A stretch of 33,534 bases of DNA from a virus. Each line of letters begins with the position of its first letter. Position 1 is the first letter of the stretch. The stretch covers positions 1 to 33,534 of IMG/VR virus record IMGVR_UViG_3300029787_000181. One strand, given 5' to 3'. Made by a program: the position numbers and the translations under genes. Below the pieces are notes generated by a model, which saw only the letters and a program-made list of their open reading frames with translations, searched no databases and had not been told where the DNA came from. Below are positions 29,012-33,534 of this stretch, piece after piece.

Positions 29012-29617
29012 ATGACCTCAACGGTGGACATCGCCAACAATGCGTTGAACGTATTGGGGGCCAGTAACATATCTGCGTTTGACGAGAACAGCAAAGCTGC
29101 CCGAATTGTCAATCAGCGATATGACAGCATCCGCGACAGCGTGTTTCGCGCACATCCGTGGAATTGCCTCATCCGCAGGCAGGATCTCGCGCAATCATCC
29201 ACAGCCCCGACATTTGGCTATGCTCACCAATACCCGTTGCCGACAGATCCCTATTGCTTGCGAGTGCTGGAGTTCAGCAACGGCAGCATGTCCTATCCCC
29301 AAGACAACATGATGAACAACAGCGGTGGCCCTGCGTTTGTCATCGAAGGCCGCAACATCGTCACCGATGAAGGCACCGCAAAAATCAAATACGTGGCGCG
29401 CATCACAGATCCCAACGAATATGACAGCGGCTTAATTGAGGCATTGTCTATGCGCTTGGCTGCTGAAATGGCCTACGCAATCACCGGGTCAACCAGCATG
29501 GTGCAGATCACCACATCAGCATACGATCAGTCGCTAAAAGAAGCGCGCTTCGTTGACAGCACAGAAGGCGCAACCCGGCGCATAGAAGCGTCTGACTTTA
29601 TTGAGGCGCGTTACTAG
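29012..29617 (+). CDS. Tail tubular protein A (T7 gp11-like)
   Basis: A 201-residue protein, close to T7 gp11 at 196. VDIANNALNVLGASNISAFD, then RYDSIRDSVFRAHPWNCLIR and YPLPTDPYCLRVLEFS, is the standard opening and middle. LIEALSMRLAAEMAYAITGS and the C-terminal SLKEARFVDSTEGA follow. It makes the gatekeeper ring below the portal. The start at 29012 has GGTGACC just upstream. The gene ends directly before the gp12-like gene at 29618. Confidence 0.93.
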   Translation: MTSTVDIANNALNVLGASNISAFDENSKAARIVNQRYDSIRDSVFRAHPWNCLIRRQDLAQSSTAPTFGYAHQYPLPTDPYCLRVLEFSNGSMSYPQDNMMNNSGGPAFVIEGRNIVTDEGTAKIKYVARITDPNEYDSGLIEALSMRLAAEMAYAITGSTSMVQITTSAYDQSLKEARFVDSTEGATRRIEASDFIEARY

Positions 29618-31624
29618 ATGGCGCGATCAGCCCCATCATTCAGCAGCTTTGCAGCGGGTGAAATCAGCCCACTGCTGGAAGGCCGCACAGGTATAGAGAA
29701 ATACCGCGAAGGTCTGGCAGATCTTACCAACATGGTGGTTATGCCGCAGGGCGGTGTGAAGCGCAGACCCGGCACAGAATTTCTTGGCGAGGTCAAATCG
29801 TCTAGCGTCAAAGCGCGCCTGATCCCGTTTCAGTTTAAAACCAGCGACACATATATATTAGAGTTTGGCGACAGCATCATGCGCGTTTACAGAAACGGCG
29901 CTCAGGTGCTAAACGCCACAGCCAAGACAATCACCGCGATCACCAAAGCCAACCCCGGCGTATTGACCAGCAATAGCCACGGTTTCAGCAATGGCGATGA
30001 GGTTTACATCACGTCTGTTGGCGGCATGACAGAGTTAAACGGCAGGAACTACCGGGTTGCCAACAGCACAACCAACACGTTTACCCTGACGGATCTCTAC
30101 AGCACTGCAATCAACACCACCAGTTTTACCACGTTCACCAGCGGCGGCACTGCCACCGAGATCTTTGAACTGGCCAGCCCATACCCGGAAGCTGTGCTGT
30201 TTGATCTGCGCTTTGTGCAATCTGCTGACACGATGTACTTTGTGCATCCTAGCTACGCGATCCGCACCCTAGTCAGATCTGATCACAACAACTGGACGTT
30301 TGCCACACCATCGATCAGCGGATCACCATCGCCAAACCTCAACAATGCATCAGACAACTACCCGTCAGTGGTGACGTTCTTTGAGCAGCGGTTAGTCTTT
30401 GGCAATACAAACAACAACCCGCAGACGCTGTGGTTCAGCAAGAACGCTGACTACCTCAACATGACCACAGGCACTGGCGCAGATGACGCCCTGATATACA
30501 CCATTGCGTCAAACCAAGTAAACGCGATCCGTTACCTGTCGCCAACGCGGGTGCTGACTGTCGGCACCACTGCTGGCGAGTATGTAGTGACGGCAACATC
30601 TGATGGCCCGGTTACGCCAACTACCACGTTAATCAGAAAATATTCGAATTATGGATCTGCCGCTGTTGAGCCTGTGCAAGTTGCTGACGTGACGCTGTTT
30701 GCGCAACGTGGTGGCCGCAAGGTGCGAGAGTTCAAGTTCGCTGGCGATGTAAACACGTCAGGCTATCAAGCGCCTGATATGACGATCCTCGCTGAACACA
30801 TCACAGATGGCGGCATCACGCAGTTTGCTTATCAACAGGAACCCGAAAGCATCATTTGGGCGCTGCGGTCTGACGGCACTTTGCTGGGCATGACATATCG
30901 CCGCGAAGAGGATGTTGTGGGCTGGCACAAGCATGTGATCGGCGGCGTGTTTGGCACAGGTCAAGCGGTTGTTGAAAGCATTGCGCCGTTGCCGACAGAC
31001 ACTGGCAATGATGACCTTTACATGATCGTCAAGCGCACGATTAATTCACAGACCAAGCGCTACGTTGAGGTGCTGAAGGTGTTTGATTTTGGCAGCGTCA
31101 CCACATCTGCATTTTTTGTTGACGGCGGCTTGGCGTACAGCGGATCTGCCACCACCAGCCTGACCGGGCTGTACCATCTGGAAGGCCAGAGCGTGACCAT
31201 CTTAGCAAATGGCGCAACGCATCCTGACGAGACAGTCAGCGGCGGCGGGATCACGTTGGACTACAGCAGCACCACAGCAGCGGTTGGGTATTCGTTCCCA
31301 TCCAATATGCAGACCATGCGGATCGAAAGCGGATCTGAGGACGGCACCAGCCAAGGCAAGCCCAAGCGCATTCACGCTGTCACGCTGCGGTTAAATGAGA
31401 CTGTTGGTATTGAAGTCGGCAACGCTGCTGACGAGTTAGACCGCATCCCGTTCCGCGACAGCAGCATGGCGATGGATCAAGGCATTCCGTTGTTTACTGG
31501 CGATAAGGACGTAGAATTTCGCGGCGGTTATGACAACAACGACAGGATCTATGTGCGGCAATCGCAGGCACTGCCTCTGACTGTGCTGGCGCTGTATCCA
31601 CGCATGAACACATTCGACACATGA
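29618..31624 (+). CDS. Tail tubular protein B / nozzle (T7 gp12-like)
   Basis: A 668-residue protein. PSFSSFAAGEISPLLEGRTG, then LADLTNMVVMPQGGVKRRPG and ARLIPFQFKTSDTYILEFG, is the recognised N-terminal signature of podoviral nozzle proteins. An Ig-like insertion about 105-195 (ITAITKANPGVLTSNSHGFS) is common in marine members. GTTAGEYVVTATSDGPVTPT, VQVADVTLFAQRGGRKVREF and a beta-rich C-terminus complete it. It forms the hexameric tail nozzle under the gp11-like ring. The stop overlaps the next ATG (ATGA at 31621). Confidence 0.92.
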   Translation: MARSAPSFSSFAAGEISPLLEGRTGIEKYREGLADLTNMVVMPQGGVKRRPGTEFLGEVKSSSVKARLIPFQFKTSDTYILEFGDSIMRVYRNGAQVLNATAKTITAITKANPGVLTSNSHGFSNGDEVYITSVGGMTELNGRNYRVANSTTNTFTLTDLYSTAINTTSFTTFTSGGTATEIFELASPYPEAVLFDLRFVQSADTMYFVHPSYAIRTLVRSDHNNWTFATPSISGSPSPNLNNASDNYPSVVTFFEQRLVFGNTNNNPQTLWFSKNADYLNMTTGTGADDALIYTIASNQVNAIRYLSPTRVLTVGTTAGEYVVTATSDGPVTPTTTLIRKYSNYGSAAVEPVQVADVTLFAQRGGRKVREFKFAGDVNTSGYQAPDMTILAEHITDGGITQFAYQQEPESIIWALRSDGTLLGMTYRREEDVVGWHKHVIGGVFGTGQAVVESIAPLPTDTGNDDLYMIVKRTINSQTKRYVEVLKVFDFGSVTTSAFFVDGGLAYSGSATTSLTGLYHLEGQSVTILANGATHPDETVSGGGITLDYSSTTAAVGYSFPSNMQTMRIESGSEDGTSQGKPKRIHAVTLRLNETVGIEVGNAADELDRIPFRDSSMAMDQGIPLFTGDKDVEFRGGYDNNDRIYVRQSQALPLTVLALYPRMNTFDT

Positions 31625-32079
31625 TCCTATATCACGTTGAGCGGCTGAGAGACATCCACGAAGAACTAAAGCCGCTGATTGAAAACCATTGGAAAGAGGT
31701 CGCGCTAAACCAAGGCACGATCAATTTAAACGTCAATTGGGATGCATTTTTCCAAATGGACGATGACGGCAGATTGCATTGCTCAACAGCGCGCGAAGGT
31801 GACAAGCTGGTGGGCTACTTTGTAAACATCATCGTGCCGCACCTACATTATGCGGATCATCTGTTTAGCCACAACGATGCCATTTATGTAGACCCGGCGT
31901 ATCGCAAAGGCTTTACCGCATGGCGGCTGATTAAATTTGCTGAAGAGCAGCTTACAATCGCTGGCGTCAGCGTAATGATGATCAACACAAAAATGCACAA
32001 GCCATTTGATAAACTGCTTCAGCGGCTGAATTTTGTTGGCACTGAAACGATTTACAGCAAGCGGTTGGGAGTAGAATAA
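31621..32079 (+). CDS. GNAT-fold acetyltransferase
   Basis: A 152-residue protein. LVGYFVNIIVPHLHYADHLF supplies the central strand pair, and DAIYVDPAYRKGFTAWRLIK followed by FAEEQLTIAG matches GNAT motif A with the acetyl-CoA loop (R-K-G-F-T-A). VSVMMINTKMHKPFDKLLQR then LNFVGTETIYSKRL is motif B. Phage GNAT genes often sit beside internal virion genes in marine podoviruses; the substrate is unknown, possibly host proteins or the virion. It overlaps both neighbours (ATGA, TAATG-like). Confidence 0.87.
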   Translation: MILYHVERLRDIHEELKPLIENHWKEVALNQGTINLNVNWDAFFQMDDDGRLHCSTAREGDKLVGYFVNIIVPHLHYADHLFSHNDAIYVDPAYRKGFTAWRLIKFAEEQLTIAGVSVMMINTKMHKPFDKLLQRLNFVGTETIYSKRLGVE

Positions 32080-32606
32080 TGGGCGCAACCGCAGCAGTCA
32101 TTGGGGCCGGAGCAAACATTGTTGGCGGCATCAGTTCGCGCAACGCAGCCAACGCGGCAGGCGCAGCAGCGCAGAGGGCAGCTAACTTTAACGCCAGCAT
32201 AATAGAGCGTGACATTGGATTGCTGGCCAGACAGCGCGGCATCATCAATCAAAACTTTGAGATCGATCAGGAACGCGCAGGCGAGGCATTCGAGCGCGAG
32301 GTGCAGGGCGCGGCAAGGGCTGGGTTTGGCTACGCTGGCGTGGATATGTCTAGCGGCACACCGATGGCCGTACTGCAAGCCAACGCGCGTGAGTTCGATT
32401 ACGCAATGAGTGTTGCTGAGTTTAATAACGAGATGACAAACCTACAGATCAGCGATCAGCAAGAGGATGCGCGATTGCAGGCACAGCTTGCCAGAATGGG
32501 CGGCGATGCGTCCCGGTCAGCATACAGAAGCCAAGGCAAGGCCAGCCTAATCTCAGGCTTTGGCAACGCAGCATTAGGCATATCAGGTTCGGGATACTTT
32601 GGATGA
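32079..32606 (+). CDS. Internal virion protein, gp14-like
   Basis: A 175-residue protein. The Ala/Gly-rich N-terminus (TAAVIGAGANIVGGISSRNA, then ANAAGAAAQRAANF) has membrane-active character, followed by heptad-like helices (GLLARQRGIINQNFEIDQER) and GFGYAGVDMSSGTPMAVLQA. Size, composition and place match T7 gp14-like ejection proteins, which insert into the outer membrane. It overlaps the GNAT stop by one base and the next ATG (ATGA at 32603). Confidence 0.85.
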   Translation: MGATAAVIGAGANIVGGISSRNAANAAGAAAQRAANFNASIIERDIGLLARQRGIINQNFEIDQERAGEAFEREVQGAARAGFGYAGVDMSSGTPMAVLQANAREFDYAMSVAEFNNEMTNLQISDQQEDARLQAQLARMGGDASRSAYRSQGKASLISGFGNAALGISGSGYFG

Positions 32607-33534
32607 GAATACCAGTTTACAGATCTGATGCGCAGCGCACCAATGAAGCACCGGGGCGGTCATTCTCTGCGCGTATGGATGCGCGGCCATTCGTTGAGGC
32701 GGCACTGCAAAAAGGCGCATCCACCCGCGCCTTGGCTGACGCTGTTGGCGAATATGCCGAGCAGCGCGGTAAGATGATTGCAGATGCAGAGTATAACGAA
32801 ACAGCATTGGCGTTGGATGAGGAAATCCGCACAGCGACATATGATTTATCCCGGTCAAACGATATTGGTAATATCTTTGATGGAAATAAGCTGTGGGAAA
32901 AGCGGATGAAAAGCATTCAGTCCAACGTTTTGGGCCGAGTGAAAAACAGCAACGTCAGACGCAAGCTAGACTTCAGCTTTAATCAATCGGAAATCCAAAG
33001 CAGGTTCAAGCTGCAAGGCGTAGTTGATGATAAGATCATCAAGCGCGATCAAGCGGCGATTGCTGCAAGGCAGACAAACGCTGTTGCGGCATTGTCTCAG
33101 ATCGGCGCAACTCCCAGTGATTACTATGCATGGTTTGACGCTCAAAACCCTACCATGACTGAAGGCGGCGTAAAGAATGGCAAGTTTAATCCTGCTGCCG
33201 TAAGCAAGGCTAACCTTGCCCAGCGCGTGGATGTAGCGTCAGGATATGTATCCAACCGATATGGCGCTGAACCTACATCAGCAATGAAACTAATCAGTTT
33301 TGTGAATACGCTAGATGAAATGGAAATGCAAAGTAGTCTTAGTCTGGTTGACATAACGACCAGAGCAGGCATTGACGCCTACGCAGCTACTGTGCTGTCG
33401 CAAATCCCAAGAGATCAAGCGCTTAAAATTGTTAAAGACAATCTAAAAACAGCGTTGGCGTTTTATGACGCGCAAGAAAAGCTGGCAGGCGATCTTGAAC
33501 AGCAAAACAACAAGCTAAACGAAGAGGCTTACAA
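32603..33534 (+). CDS. Internal virion protein, gp15-like position (N-terminal part; continues at window start)
   Basis: This starts at ATG 32603, overlapping the gp14-like stop (ATGA). The frame is open to the window end, and position 33455 corresponds to position 21, giving a ~594-residue protein together with 1-953. The N-terminus reads RIPVYRSDAQRTNEAPGRSF, then AALQKGASTRALADAVGEYA, a pattern seen at the start of large podoviral internal proteins. The remainder is helical with Gln-rich segments. No enzymatic motif is visible. The final two bases (AA) deviate from the left-end copy and should not be trusted. Confidence 0.85.
   Translation, partial: MRIPVYRSDAQRTNEAPGRSFSARMDARPFVEAALQKGASTRALADAVGEYAEQRGKMIADAEYNETALALDEEIRTATYDLSRSNDIGNIFDGNKLWEKRMKSIQSNVLGRVKNSNVRRKLDFSFNQSEIQSRFKLQGVVDDKIIKRDQAAIAARQTNAVAALSQIGATPSDYYAWFDAQNPTMTEGGVKNGKFNPAAVSKANLAQRVDVASGYVSNRYGAEPTSAMKLISFVNTLDEMEMQSSLSLVDITTRAGIDAYAATVLSQIPRDQALKIVKDNLKTALAFYDAQEKLAGDLEQQNNKLNEEAY
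33435..33532. repeat. Terminal direct repeat, right copy
   Basis: Identical to 1-98. Removing one copy gives a circle of 33,434 bases. Confidence 0.93.

Noticed and set aside
1-33534. CRISPR array, tRNA genes, diversity-generating retroelement
   Set aside because: Despite Bbp19-like and BPP-1-like structural features, no reverse transcriptase or template/variable repeat was seen. No cloverleaf tRNA or direct-repeat/spacer array was found by eye.

Overview
The window is a nearly complete genome of a small temperate, podovirus-like bacteriophage. The first 98 bases recur exactly at the end (1-98 = 33435-33532), and one gene runs across that join in frame, so the contig is a circular (or circularly permuted) map of about 33.43 kb, opened inside a virion-protein gene. 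Base composition is near balanced. A GTA-type 3TM holin, a DUF6456-like protein and many short genes of the kind seen in marine phages suggest a Gram-negative, probably marine alphaproteobacterial host. That host assignment is inference.

Layout. (1) Virion/ejection and tail: 32079-33534 continuing into 1-953, then 950-7878. These are gp14-, gp15- and gp16-like internal proteins, an extra protein with an ADP-ribosyltransferase-like C-terminus, the tail fibre and a tail chaperone-like protein. (2) Lysis and small membrane proteins: 7875-10433, ending in a T7-lysozyme-type amidase and two small basic proteins. (3) Minus-strand lysogeny block: 13747 down to 10430, with a degenerate serine-recombinase-like protein, an excisionase-like HTH protein, a tyrosine integrase, four small genes and an XRE regulator. 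(4) Plus-strand early/replication block: 13936-21118, with a ribbon-helix-helix protein, RuvC, a PAPS-reductase-like PP-loop enzyme, a mini zinc protein, a PD-(D/E)XK exonuclease, an SSB, a zinc/TOPRIM/RepA primase-helicase, a possible origin and late-regulator candidates. (5) Packaging and head: 21350-28947, with small and large terminase, portal, Bbp19-like protein, scaffold, major capsid protein and a decoration-like protein. (6) Tail tube: 29012-31624, then a GNAT acetyltransferase.

The most striking feature is that the major capsid gene (27101-28474) is interrupted by two compact, ORF-less group I introns (27228-27490 and 27554-27803) flanking a 63-nt exon. All core helices (P1, P2, P3, P4, P7, P7.1, P7.2, P8, P9) can be drawn by eye. 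Several covary between the two introns, and the predicted splice restores one 286-residue capsid protein. Other points of interest are an ART-like domain on a probable ejected protein, a serine-recombinase fold that has lost its catalytic residues beside an intact tyrosine integrase, a CATACAAGTCTAAAT-type motif repeated upstream of early and capsid genes, repeats next to the integrase that may be attP or an operator, and the absence of any DNA or RNA polymerase gene despite a T7-like virion module.

Gene organisation is very tight. Neighbouring genes usually overlap by ATGA, GTGA, TTGA or TAATG, which implies translational coupling; I used these junctions to choose starts.
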